Of a stretch of 64,000 nucleotides of DNA, positions 1-6,451 are shown piece after piece. Made by a program: the position numbers and the translations under genes. How positions within the stretch are numbered: the first letter of the stretch is position 1; every line of letters starts with the position of its first letter. The DNA lies in contig JAJECA010000042.1 of assembly GCA_022822265.1 (NCBI GenBank), forward strand, positions 1-64,000, given 5' to 3'. The DNA is from Acidimicrobiia bacterium. GTDB lineage: Bacteria > Actinomycetota > Acidimicrobiia > Acidimicrobiales > Bin134. Below the pieces are notes generated by a model. The model made no database searches. It saw only the letters and a program-made list of their open reading frames with translations, and had not been told where the DNA came from.

Positions 1-346
1 ATGGGTGGTCGACGATGTGCAGGTCCATCGCCTCCACGGCCGGCGCCGCCGCATCCCCATCTGGTTCGGCTGCGCCCATGGGTCTTTGGCCCCGGCTCGA
101 CGAGCAGCGCACTATGACGGCATCTATCCGATCGACACCGATGTCGAGGGCTTCAAGCGCATCGTCGACGTCGTGTTCGAACAGCGGGGCTCGCTCGAGG
201 GGTTCGACTTCGCCTGCCCGGCCCACCCCAGCATCGACACCGCCCCATTCGCCGAGGCCGGCGCAACCTGGCTGCTCCACGCCTTCTGGCCCGGCAATAC
301 CCCAGACCAAGTCCTCCGCTTCATCACCCGGTTCGCTAAGGGATAG
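1..346 (+). CDS. LLM-class flavin-dependent oxidoreductase, C-terminal part (truncated by window edge)
   Basis: An open frame enters from the left edge (first full codon at base 2) and ends with TAG at 344-346. The residues following an RIPIWFGC segment (around base 52) resemble the last beta strand, helix and loop region of luciferase-like monooxygenases: an xxPIWFG strand, then AARRAAHYDGIYPI, where the substrate-binding barrel closes, and a final TPDQVLRFI helix. Such enzymes use FMN or F420 for hydride transfer on diverse substrates. The start and the catalytic N-terminal half lie outside the window, so substrate and cofactor cannot be judged. Three further genes of this superfamily occur in the window (10749, 11885 and 33486). 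Confidence 0.7.
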   Translation, partial: WVVDDVQVHRLHGRRRRIPIWFGCAHGSLAPARRAAHYDGIYPIDTDVEGFKRIVDVVFEQRGSLEGFDFACPAHPSIDTAPFAEAGATWLLHAFWPGNTPDQVLRFITRFAKG

Positions 347-347
347 G

Positions 348-425
348 GCGCTGGACCTTGTTGCAGCAGGCGACGCCCAACGAGTGGTCGGCCAGCAGCT
401 TGGCGGCGTGCTTGGGCCGTGCAGG
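348..425 (+). pseudogene. Fragment of a DUF2384 (MbcA/ParS/Xre-type) antitoxin gene
   Basis: Directly after the LLM stop codon, a plus-strand frame reads RALDLVAAGDAQRVVGQQLG. This is the signature segment of the DUF2384 antitoxin domain (consensus close to RPLDLLAxGDxxRVxxLL). It has no start codon of its own and the similarity fades after about 25 codons. The DNA from about 354 to 394 is nearly identical to 4668-4708, inside the intact gene at 4529-4741, differing at two bases in the core. I read it as the relic of a duplicated or recombined antitoxin gene that now marks the left edge of the low-GC island. Confidence 0.5.
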
Positions 426-435
426 GTGTCGTGGT

Positions 436-705
436 TTACAGGTAGGCGTCGAGCGCGTCTCGGATGACTTGGCTCTCGGTCTTGTCGTCGGTTGCTGCCC
501 GCTTCTTGATCCGCTTCTTGTAGCTGGGAGGAGCGCGGAATGTGTACACCTCGGCCCGCGCCTCTCCGATTCTCGGTGAGCGACGGCGCGTCCGCTTGAT
601 CTTGGTGAGTTCGTCGGGTGTGAACTCGCGATTCTCGAAGTCCGCTGCAACAGACTTGATCTCATCACCGGTCAAAGTCCTGTCCGCCTTAGCCTCGTTG
701 CTCAT
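436..705 (-). CDS. Ribbon-helix-helix / CopG-type DNA-binding protein (antitoxin-like)
   Basis: An 89-residue basic protein. The start at 705 was chosen because GGGGAG lies about 6 bases upstream; the longer upstream extension has no site. The N-terminus (about 1-35) is acidic and helical. The C-terminus carries a short beta segment (AEVYTFRAPP) followed by SYKKRIKKRAATDDKTESQ and a final VIRDALDAYL helix, which fits an RHH fold in which the strand reads DNA and the helices dimerise. Proteins of this type are usually toxin-binding autorepressors. No recognisable toxin lies downstream, where only the DUF2384 relic is found. A 33-bp near-perfect palindrome 52 bases upstream of the start is the likely self-operator. 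The exact family is uncertain. Confidence 0.6.
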   Translation of the reverse strand: MSNEAKADRTLTGDEIKSVAADFENREFTPDELTKIKRTRRRSPRIGEARAEVYTFRAPPSYKKRIKKRAATDDKTESQVIRDALDAYL

Positions 706-756
706 GGTCGCTCCCCAGTGAGGTAGGCGCGGAAGACCGGACCGACTCGAATGTCT

Positions 757-789
757 GCACTGCTTAAGCGTAATACGTCTAAGCAGTGC
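757..789. promoter_or_regulatory. 33-bp palindromic operator upstream of the RHH gene
   Basis: The arms GCACTGCTTA and TAAGCAGTGC are perfect inverted repeats of each other, and the inner CGTA/TACG also pairs around a single central A; only the two-base AG/TC steps break the symmetry. It sits 52-84 bases upstream of the RHH start codon, and the low-GC interior could hold the promoter -10 region. An autoregulatory binding site for the RHH dimer is the obvious inference. Confidence 0.55.
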
Positions 790-949
790 TTGGATCGTCT
801 CCTTGCGTGCTCGCATGCGGCCGGGGGGTGGTTGCAAGGAGTCGTTTTTGGGGTTGCAAGCCGCTCGCGGGCAATGTCGGTCCTGCGGTGGATAGCCCGC
901 TGTCGAAGAGTCCCGATCCAATTGTCACCGCCGTCCGTACTCTTTGACT

Positions 950-1153
950 ATGGGGTTGTCGATCCTCTTACGCCTGCTGCCGAGACAAGCGAGACAGTGG
1001 ATTGCTGTCGTCCTGGCGCTCTTGATGCTCTATGTGTCGCCTGTGCGCGACTGGGTGATCGACCGCTATGTCAGTCTCTCGGAAAGAAGGATCGATCGTT
1101 TCATGGAGCACATGGAAGATGCCCCCATCAATGGGGCCCCAGTGTCTGAATGA
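950..1153 (+). CDS. Small single-pass membrane protein, hypothetical
   Basis: A 67-residue frame starting at ATG 950 (a TTG two codons earlier is also possible). Residues 14-28 (WIAVVLALLMLYVSP) form a transmembrane segment after an arginine-rich start, which predicts a cytoplasmic N-terminus. A charged tail follows (DWVIDRYVSLSERRIDRF and MEHMEDAP). No clear ribosome binding site is seen, but leaderless starts are common in Actinobacteria. It lies alone between the divergent RHH gene and the DUF3644 gene. I do not recognise a family; the hydrophobic core and sensible composition argue for a real gene, but only weakly. Confidence 0.4.
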   Translation: MGLSILLRLLPRQARQWIAVVLALLMLYVSPVRDWVIDRYVSLSERRIDRFMEHMEDAPINGAPVSE

Positions 1154-1303
1154 ACCACGCAGAGCTGGAGCAAGTGTCTTATCTACCCCCCACAATGAGT
1201 GCCCAAGCTGTGGTGTCCTCGCATGAATCGCGGGGCTGTCAGTCGCCGTGGCATTCATTTGTAAATCGGGGGCCGGCAATTGCGATCAAGGTACCGTGAC
1301 CGA

Positions 1304-2584
1304 ATGTCCCAGCCCCCGAGTGAAGCGGACGTTGAACTTGCTAGAGAACTTCTTGCGCTATGGGATAACGGCAACGGAGTTTCCAAGAGCCAGTTGGAAC
1401 GAGAGACTTGGGATGACGGGTCTTCTCATGGCCGGAGGTTCGACCGCTTCATCCGGGGAACGCTTGGTGTAGAGACATCGCGGCGCTCGCGGCAGACAGA
1501 TCGCATCGCCGACCTCGAGACACAGATCGTGTCGCTCGGTGCACACCCCGTCGGTGCAAAGAAAGTCGAATGGCAGGTCCAGCTACTACATGCCAGGGCT
1601 TCATGCCTCGAAGCGCTGCGCATCTGGAACGACCCAACGAGCGCGTTTCGAACCGGAGCATTCTCGCTGCTGTTCGTCACCGCATGGAACAGTCTTTCGT
1701 TGGCGCTGCTTCAGCGTGAGGGCAAGGAATGGAGGCGTCTTGACTCGTCTGGTCAACCAACTCTCATTGATGGCACCGAGCAGTCGCTGGACACGCTTGA
1801 ATTGATTGGCAGGGCATTCGCCGATTCTGAGTACCGCGGCATCCGGGAGAACCTTGCACGTTGGGTCGAGATTCGGAACGCTGTCGCGCATCGGCACCTT
1901 CCTTCACTCGACCACGTTGTCATTCCACTGGCACAGGCAGGGCTGCTAAGAACCGAGGCGGTCCTTGTGGACGTCTTCGGTGCCGAATACGCGTTAGGAG
2001 AGAAGCTCTCAGTGCCATTGCAACTCTCAGGTTTCCGGGATCCCGGCGTGCTTGGATCACGTAAAAAGCTCCAAGCATCACTGCCGCTTGACGTACAAGC
2101 AGTGCTTACCCGAGCCTACGAAGCGAGTGCTGACCTCCTCGCAGACCCCACATACATGATGCGTGTCGCCTTCATCCCCGCTGTACCGGCTTCGGGGAGA
2201 AGTCCCGATGTTGTGTCGTATTTCGTTCGACCCGACGAAGTGCCCACGGAACTCGAAGAAACCCTCGACAGATATGTGATTCTGACCAAACCGGCAGCTC
2301 GCCATAATTCCATCGCTACACAGGTCATCAAGGAGGTGCAACGACGGACTGGTTTCAAGCTCAACACGAACCAGCACGCGCAGTTGACAAGGACTCTGGG
2401 GGTGCGACCCGAACGCGGCGAACCGGACGGGACGTTGGACATCAAGTACGTGGAGTACATCATGAGCGTAAAGCGCTACCTGTACAGCCAAGCCTGGATC
2501 GACCTGCTTGTGGAAAAGCTCTCGACTCCGGAGGGGTTTGAAGAACTGACTGGCGCCCCGCCGGTGAGAATTGACACGACCTGA
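1304..2584 (+). CDS. DUF3644-like protein with HEPN RNase motif
   Basis: A 426-residue protein (start ATG 1304; an upstream in-frame TTG at 1282 is less likely). Residues about 92-225 resemble the DUF3644 domain: a SLLFVTAWNSLSLALLQREG helix typical of the family, then EIRNAVAHRHLP at about 190-200. RNAVAH fits the R-x4-H (RNxxxH) signature of HEPN ribonucleases. The N-terminal 90 residues look like a helical DNA/RNA-associated region, and the C-terminal 170 residues are not recognised. HEPN proteins act as RNases in abortive infection, toxin-antitoxin and restriction-linked defence. GC is clearly lower than in the flanking core genome, which suggests transfer. It converges with a second HEPN-motif gene 67 bases away. 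Confidence 0.65.
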   Translation: MSQPPSEADVELARELLALWDNGNGVSKSQLERETWDDGSSHGRRFDRFIRGTLGVETSRRSRQTDRIADLETQIVSLGAHPVGAKKVEWQVQLLHARASCLEALRIWNDPTSAFRTGAFSLLFVTAWNSLSLALLQREGKEWRRLDSSGQPTLIDGTEQSLDTLELIGRAFADSEYRGIRENLARWVEIRNAVAHRHLPSLDHVVIPLAQAGLLRTEAVLVDVFGAEYALGEKLSVPLQLSGFRDPGVLGSRKKLQASLPLDVQAVLTRAYEASADLLADPTYMMRVAFIPAVPASGRSPDVVSYFVRPDEVPTELEETLDRYVILTKPAARHNSIATQVIKEVQRRTGFKLNTNQHAQLTRTLGVRPERGEPDGTLDIKYVEYIMSVKRYLYSQAWIDLLVEKLSTPEGFEELTGAPPVRIDTT

Positions 2585-2651
2585 CCGAGTCCCTGCAAAA
2601 GACAACGACCGCAGCGCACTATCAAGAGGCCTGCCTGTGTGGCGAATAGCC

Positions 2652-4241
2652 TTAGTCAGCTAGGCCGAGCAGGTCTGCGAACTCATACGGCTTGAGATTC
2701 GACGCTGTGTCGAGCACGATTCTGGCTCTGGCAGCTAGTTCGAGTGGTCGGCATTCTTGAAGAACTGCCCCTCGGACAATTCGGTCGATACCCGCTCCGA
2801 GTAGTGGTACTGCGGTGCGGAGTGTGGCAGCGAGTGTGGTTGAGTTGGTGGCGGCGTTATGCAAAACGAGATTGCGCACTCGGTAGAGGCGCCTGATAAC
2901 TCGCCTCACATGTTCCTCAACGTCGGCAAGACCTGAAAACGGGGTGGTGAGGATTCGGTGCATTCGATCTGCCCCTGCCTGGTCTGATGGGTCTGGGAAT
3001 GACACCGGCGAAGCGTGGAGGAGGTTGGCCATCAAGCCAGCACGCTTGGTATTCGTCTCAGCGTTTTCGATTTCGTCCCTGGCAGAGGGGTCAGATCCAT
3101 GTGCCTTGTAGCTATGAGCCAATTCGGTCAGTTCGGCGCGGACAAACGAGCAAACAATGAGCGGTGCGAGCCGATCCGCAGCATGCACCTTGCCTCGGTC
3201 GCCGGGTCCGGTGAGAAGTGTCTCTACTGCTGCCCACGCACCAGAGACAGCGGCCGACGGTGACCCCAAATCGACCGGGCCGAGTAGTTCAAGCGACGCG
3301 TCGATCTGAGGTTCTACCGATGCCGTGATGGGCTCCTCGCGCCGGTACAGAACGGGAATTTCGAGTCCTCGTCTAGGACGAAGGCGAATGCGAGAGAAAT
3401 CATGACTGCCTTGGGATACCCATGCGTGCTTCATCGGCTCGAGGTGTTCGTCTCTGCCTCCTAGCGTGATGCGCGCTACATAGCGGTCGACTCGGTCAGC
3501 AGCGATGTCAACGGCAGCAGCTGGATCGCGTGCCTTGACAGAAAACCGAAGGGCTCCGGCAAGTCCAGCCACCGGTCTCCTGGAGTGTGGAGACAGAATC
3601 TCGCTGGCCTCCCCGGGACTTAGCCATTCTGGTATTTCCCATACTTTCTCGGTCGCAGTCCTCAGAGGTGTGATCACCTGAAAACTCTGCAGTGGCTGCG
3701 TAGACCTTTCGTGGGCGTCGCCTATCAGATCACCAAGAGTGCGCGTCTCTGTTTCATGCTTCAGATGGAACGTCCACCAACGGTGCAGGTATTGGGGGCT
3801 GAAGCCCCGGCTCAACATGTGAGCTGAGATCGCTCGGGCGACCCGCTCGGTACTGAATGCTGTCGTTTCTTTGCCGTCTAGCGCGGAGGCCCAGCGGGAG
3901 AGATAAGTGTCTTCCGCCGAGTCGGCAATCTGACGCACGATAGAGACTTCGTGGGAGCCGGCTACAAGGTCTGCTCTCAAGGCAGTCTGAAGCACCTGCC
4001 GTGATTCTCGGGTGCCGATTCCCATGTCAGGTCCGAGCGTCTCCAATAGGGATGCCTTGAACCAGTTGACGGATTCTTGTGTGAGCGCGCCGTTCGCGAC
4101 TGCTTCCGTCGCTTCGACCAACTCGTGCAAGCTCGCACAGGCGCCAACATCCCAGAGCCTCCGCTGCCACAATGTCTCGCCAGCAAAAAAATCCAGCAAG
4201 CGTGCCGAGACAGAGTGATCAAAATCTGTTCCAGCCAGCAT
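2652..4241 (-). CDS. Large hypothetical protein with C-terminal HEPN-like motif (defence-type)
   Basis: A 529-residue soluble protein. The last third is helical and contains RLYRVRNLVLHNA (about 451-463), a good match to the RNxxxH HEPN active-site motif with the frequent LYRxRNxxxH context of ApeA-like and related abortive-infection proteins. A further basic helical segment follows. Residues 1-330 match nothing I recognise. They hold no Walker or nuclease motif that I can see and may be a sensor. An AGGAG lies about 14 bases upstream of the ATG, which is rather far. Low GC and the neighbouring TA genes fit a defence island. Its convergence with the DUF3644/HEPN gene suggests a joint cargo, though not an operon. 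Confidence 0.5.
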   Translation of the reverse strand: MLAGTDFDHSVSARLLDFFAGETLWQRRLWDVGACASLHELVEATEAVANGALTQESVNWFKASLLETLGPDMGIGTRESRQVLQTALRADLVAGSHEVSIVRQIADSAEDTYLSRWASALDGKETTAFSTERVARAISAHMLSRGFSPQYLHRWWTFHLKHETETRTLGDLIGDAHERSTQPLQSFQVITPLRTATEKVWEIPEWLSPGEASEILSPHSRRPVAGLAGALRFSVKARDPAAAVDIAADRVDRYVARITLGGRDEHLEPMKHAWVSQGSHDFSRIRLRPRRGLEIPVLYRREEPITASVEPQIDASLELLGPVDLGSPSAAVSGAWAAVETLLTGPGDRGKVHAADRLAPLIVCSFVRAELTELAHSYKAHGSDPSARDEIENAETNTKRAGLMANLLHASPVSFPDPSDQAGADRMHRILTTPFSGLADVEEHVRRVIRRLYRVRNLVLHNAATNSTTLAATLRTAVPLLGAGIDRIVRGAVLQECRPLELAARARIVLDTASNLKPYEFADLLGLAD

Positions 4242-4272
4242 GGCGTGTATATACTGCTCCTAGGTCTACAAA

Positions 4273-4304
4273 GGGGGAATCGTCCCGTCAGGGGCGGTTC
4301 CCCC
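4273..4304. repeat. Perfect-armed hairpin upstream of the HEPN gene
   Basis: The arms GGGGGAA and TTCCCCC flank further pairs (CG/CG and CCC/GGG) around a GTCA loop. On the plus strand it is followed by TGGTTCATTTTT, so it may be a terminator for plus-strand transcription. On the minus strand it lies 32-63 bases upstream of the HEPN gene start and would be in its leader or operator. The region 4242-4528 otherwise holds only a 36-codon minus-strand frame (4309-4419, starting MSGMRVVVF) that I cannot assign. Confidence 0.4.
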
Positions 4305-4425
4305 TGGTTCATTTTTCGGGCTCTTCCCTGCTAGATGAAAGAGCCAATTTGAACCCAGCTTGTCCAGCACGGGCAATCCTCTTCTTATCGGTGAAGACCA
4401 CGACCCTCATGCCAGACATGGCTCC

Positions 4426-4517
4426 AAAAAATAAACCCCCGCCTGCCCTGCAACGCAGGCCAAGCGGGGAAGATTGAGGCCACCCTAGCCGAGCACTTGG
4501 GCAATCACAATGGAATA
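4426..4517. repeat. Dispersed hairpin repeat, copy 1
   Basis: About 92 bases similar to 5950-6040. It starts with an A-run (a T-run on the minus strand), then an interrupted GC-rich hairpin (CCCCGC...GCGGGG, 4437-4469), then a conserved tail ending in CACAATGGAATA. On the minus strand it has the layout of a rho-independent terminator, though no gene ends just before it there. It lies just upstream of the DUF2384 gene. In one plus frame both copies read as similar peptides, GQAGKIEATLAEHLGNHNG here, so a decayed short coding unit is an alternative. Confidence 0.55.
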
Positions 4518-4528
4518 CTGGAGACCGT

Positions 4529-4741
4529 ATGGAGAGCTGGAGCGACACAGATCGGCTCTCAGAGCTTCCTGCGGTCGTCGGCCTGGCCCGAACGGTCATT
4601 AGTGATGATGCAATAGAACTCTGGTTGCGCTCACCCAATCCTGATCTCGGCTACGAGAGGCCGCTTGACCTTGTTGCAGCAGGCGACACCCAACGAGTGA
4701 TCGGCCTGCTGCTCGCCCTGGCCGAGGGCGTCACCACTTAG
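4529..4741 (+). CDS. DUF2384 (MbcA/ParS/Xre toxin-binding) antitoxin-like small protein
   Basis: A 70-residue frame from ATG 4529 to TAG. Residues 30-70 (LWLRSPNPDLGYERPLDLVA, then AGDTQRVIGLLLALAEGVTT) match the antitoxin Xre/MbcA/ParS C-terminal toxin-binding domain (DUF2384), which contacts a RES-domain NADase toxin. The usual N-terminal helix-turn-helix is absent; the protein is about half the normal length. No RES-domain gene follows. It may be a solitary antitoxin or a remnant. A short part of the same sequence is repeated at 348-400, so the pair brackets the two HEPN genes. Confidence 0.6.
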   Translation: MESWSDTDRLSELPAVVGLARTVISDDAIELWLRSPNPDLGYERPLDLVAAGDTQRVIGLLLALAEGVTT

Positions 4742-5058
4742 GCGTAGGGCAACGAGAGTTGTCAGCCGAGCAGTTTGAGACCGCATCACTTGGGCGAGGC
4801 GGGTCGCCGATCTTCTGCTTTCCTCTTGCGCCATCTGCCCAAAATTCCCCATGAGTCGGGAATGAGGCCTCGGTTCGCGATGACTGCTGGCAGCACCTTG
4901 GGCATGGGGTATTCGTCCTCGCTGTGGTCGTTTACCGGGGGTTCGGCGCTCATGTCATCAGGCTATCTGCAAGAGCCGGTTCGCCTGATTCCCTCCGGCC
5001 ATACCAAGACCCCACCTCTTGGTGGGAATTCCCTTAGAGCCGCATATCGTGTTCTTGC
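4742..5058. other. Intergenic stretch between antitoxin-like gene and zeta-toxin gene
   Basis: About 317 bases. The only plausible coding element is a minus-strand frame of 55 codons at 4786-4953, listed separately. I see no tRNA, IS end or clear terminator here. The final part, before the zeta gene ATG at 5059, holds a short inverted repeat (CCCACC...GGTGGG, 5022-5033) that could be an operator. Confidence 0.4.
4786..4953 (-). CDS. Short hypothetical protein (55 aa)
   Basis: ATG at 4953, TGA at 4786. The product starts MSAEPPVNDHSEDEYPMPKV and continues with LPAVIANRGLIPDSWGILGR and a basic tail ending RRPASPK. The composition is protein-like, with an acidic N-terminus, a hydrophobic middle and a basic C-terminus. 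It is divergent from the zeta-toxin gene, whose start lies 105 bases away. I do not recognise it, and chance cannot be excluded at this length. Confidence 0.35.
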   Translation of the reverse strand: MSAEPPVNDHSEDEYPMPKVLPAVIANRGLIPDSWGILGRWRKRKAEDRRPASPK

Positions 5059-5820
5059 ATGGTCACCAAGCAGATCTTTGTGATTGCTGGCCCTAACGGT
5101 GCGGGAAAGACCACGTTTGCGATGAGGCACCTGCGAAGCGAAGTGCCTGGTCTGCACTTTGTCAATGCCGATCTGATTGCTGCTGGATTGTCGCCACTTG
5201 ATCGCGGTATCGGTGTGGAAGCCGCAGCTGCCCGGCTGATGGTAGCCAAGATCAACCGTCTGGCTGCTCAGGGGTGCAGCTTTGCTTTCGAGACCACTCT
5301 GGCGGGCCGTAGCTACTTGAGGCGCATCGATCGGTGGCGACGAGACGGCTACCGAGTGGTGTTGGTCTATCTGAGTCTTGGTAGCCCCGAGGATGCTGTG
5401 CAACGGGTAGCAGAGCGGGTAAGGCAGGGGGGCCATCGGGTGCCTGAAGATGTGATTCGCAGGCGCTTCGACGCTGGACTGAGGAACTTGCATGAGATCT
5501 ACATGGGTAGGGCTCATGAGTGGAGAGCGTTGGACAACACTGGACCGGAGCCGCTGCTTGCCGAACAAGGCATGAATCCAACTGAGCCGAGCGATACCCA
5601 CCAGGAGGGCTTCGCCGACCACCCTCCTGTCTTGCGCGGCGAGGAGTTGACCGAATCCATCTTGCGGTCTCTGAGAATGGCTGCCAAGGAAGCGCATCTG
5701 TTGGCACATCAAACCGGCACGGGGGTGGTGACACGACGCAATGGCAAGGTGGCAGTCGTGCCTCCCGACCCAGCCATGTACGAAGACCTCATCCCGCCCC
5801 CCTTCCAAGCGAGCGACTAG
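5059..5820 (+). CDS. Zeta-toxin family kinase fused to a C-terminal antitoxin-like domain
   Basis: A 253-residue protein. Residues 1-165 are a zeta-toxin/AAA_33 P-loop kinase: Walker A GPNGAGKT (11-18), NADLIAAGLSP (36-46) for substrate binding, FAFETTLAGRSY (75-86), and GGHRVPEDVIRRRF (124-137), the typical conserved basic stretch. Such kinases phosphorylate UDP-N-acetylglucosamine or other nucleotide-linked small molecules and poison growth. After a hydrophilic linker (165-190), residues 195-240 (ESILRSLRMAAKEA and RRNGKVAVVPPDP) resemble, as I recall them, the small proteins usually encoded next to such kinases as separate antitoxins. The gene therefore looks like a fused toxin-antitoxin. 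Start ATG 5059; no strong Shine-Dalgarno. Confidence 0.75.
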   Translation: MVTKQIFVIAGPNGAGKTTFAMRHLRSEVPGLHFVNADLIAAGLSPLDRGIGVEAAAARLMVAKINRLAAQGCSFAFETTLAGRSYLRRIDRWRRDGYRVVLVYLSLGSPEDAVQRVAERVRQGGHRVPEDVIRRRFDAGLRNLHEIYMGRAHEWRALDNTGPEPLLAEQGMNPTEPSDTHQEGFADHPPVLRGEELTESILRSLRMAAKEAHLLAHQTGTGVVTRRNGKVAVVPPDPAMYEDLIPPPFQASD

Positions 5821-5881
5821 GGGCACTCAGCAGGGCTCAGAGGCGTTGTCGCCGCATGGTCTGAGGGCAGCCAAAGCACGC

Positions 5882-5926
5882 TTCAAGTGCCGAAAAACTG
5901 ACGTTTGAAGTGCTGAAAAACAGACG
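5882..5926. repeat. Two direct repeats of 22 bp with 23-bp period
   Basis: TTCAAGTGCCGAAAAACTGACG and TTGAAGTGCTGAAAAACAGACG are spaced 23 bases apart and differ at three positions. They lie between the zeta-kinase gene and the hairpin repeat. The period equals that of the array at 6912-7026, though the sequences differ. They may be a protein-binding site pair. Confidence 0.45.
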
Positions 5927-5949
5927 CATCGACGACGGGCGGGCCGGCG

Positions 5950-6040
5950 AAAAAATAGCCCCGCCATGCCCTGCGGAACAGGGCAGGCGGGGAAGTACGA
6001 GGTCACGGTAGCCGAGCACATGGGCAACCACAATGGAATA
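5950..6040 (-). repeat. Dispersed hairpin repeat, copy 2; likely terminator for the minus-strand higA gene
   Basis: The hairpin 5959-5992 has a 14-bp stem (CCCCGCC and TGCCCTG against CAGGGCA and GGCGGGG, one bulged A, loop CGGAA). On the minus strand it is followed by a T-run, the layout of an intrinsic terminator, 90 bases beyond the higA stop. Compared with copy 1 (4426-4517) the hairpin arms have drifted while the flank GCCGAGCAC.TGGGCAA.CAC is retained. One plus frame from ATG 5966 reads MPCGTGQAGKYEVTVAEH, aligned to copy 1 with conservative changes only. Confidence 0.6.
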
Positions 6041-6081
6041 TCGGCTGGCCGCGGTGTTGGTGGGGTCGACGACTGTGCCAG

Positions 6082-6372
6082 CTAAGTGGCCTGGGGCGCA
6101 GTGGGCAGAGCTTCCACGGCCTTGCCGACTTCTTGGGCGGCAACCGCCAAGTCGTGCTGGGTTTGCAGGTTCATCCAGAACTGGGGCTCAACGTCGAACC
6201 AGTGCCCGAGTCGAAGCGCCGTATCCCCGGTGATCGACCGCTTTCCGGCAACGATCTGAGACACGCGATTGGGCGGCACGGCGATCTGGCAGGCGAGCTC
6301 GGTCGGCGTGATGCTGAACTCCTCTAACTCGCCCTTCAACACCTCTCCTGAATGGACCACTCGTCGCAACAT
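6082..6372 (-). CDS. HigA/VapI-family antitoxin (helix-turn-helix)
   Basis: A 96-residue Xre-type protein typical of HigA antitoxins: HSGEVLKGELEEFSITPTEL at the N-terminus, then the helix-turn-helix with the hallmark NRVSQIVAGKRSITGDTALR (about 38-57), and the C-terminal RLGHWFDVEPQFWMNLQ helix of the family. HigA represses its own operon and neutralises the mRNA-cleaving toxin HigB, which normally lies immediately upstream. Here upstream there is only a terminator hairpin and a HicB-type gene, so higB is missing. An orphan regulator, or a remnant of a decayed TA locus. Confidence 0.88.
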   Translation of the reverse strand: MLRRVVHSGEVLKGELEEFSITPTELACQIAVPPNRVSQIVAGKRSITGDTALRLGHWFDVEPQFWMNLQTQHDLAVAAQEVGKAVEALPTAPQAT

Positions 6373-6395
6373 TCCTCACTCCCGGTTTCACGCCC

Positions 6396-6426
6396 AAAGA
6401 AAGACCCGGCCCTCATGGAGCCGGGT
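6396..6426 (-). terminator. Intrinsic terminator after the HicB-type gene
   Basis: On the minus strand the arms ACCCGGC and GCCGGGT enclose a 9-base loop and are followed by a T-rich run (CTTTCTTT). It separates the HicB-type gene from higA, so these two are probably not co-transcribed. Confidence 0.65.
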
Positions 6427-6451
6427 GGGTGCCTTCAATGTATCACGTCAA

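Noticed and set aside
4309-4638. Minus-strand frame of 109 codons covering the hairpin repeat and the DUF2384 gene.
   Set aside because: It overlaps the better-supported plus-strand antitoxin gene and the terminator-like hairpin; only its last 36 codons (from 4419) are free, with no recognisable family.
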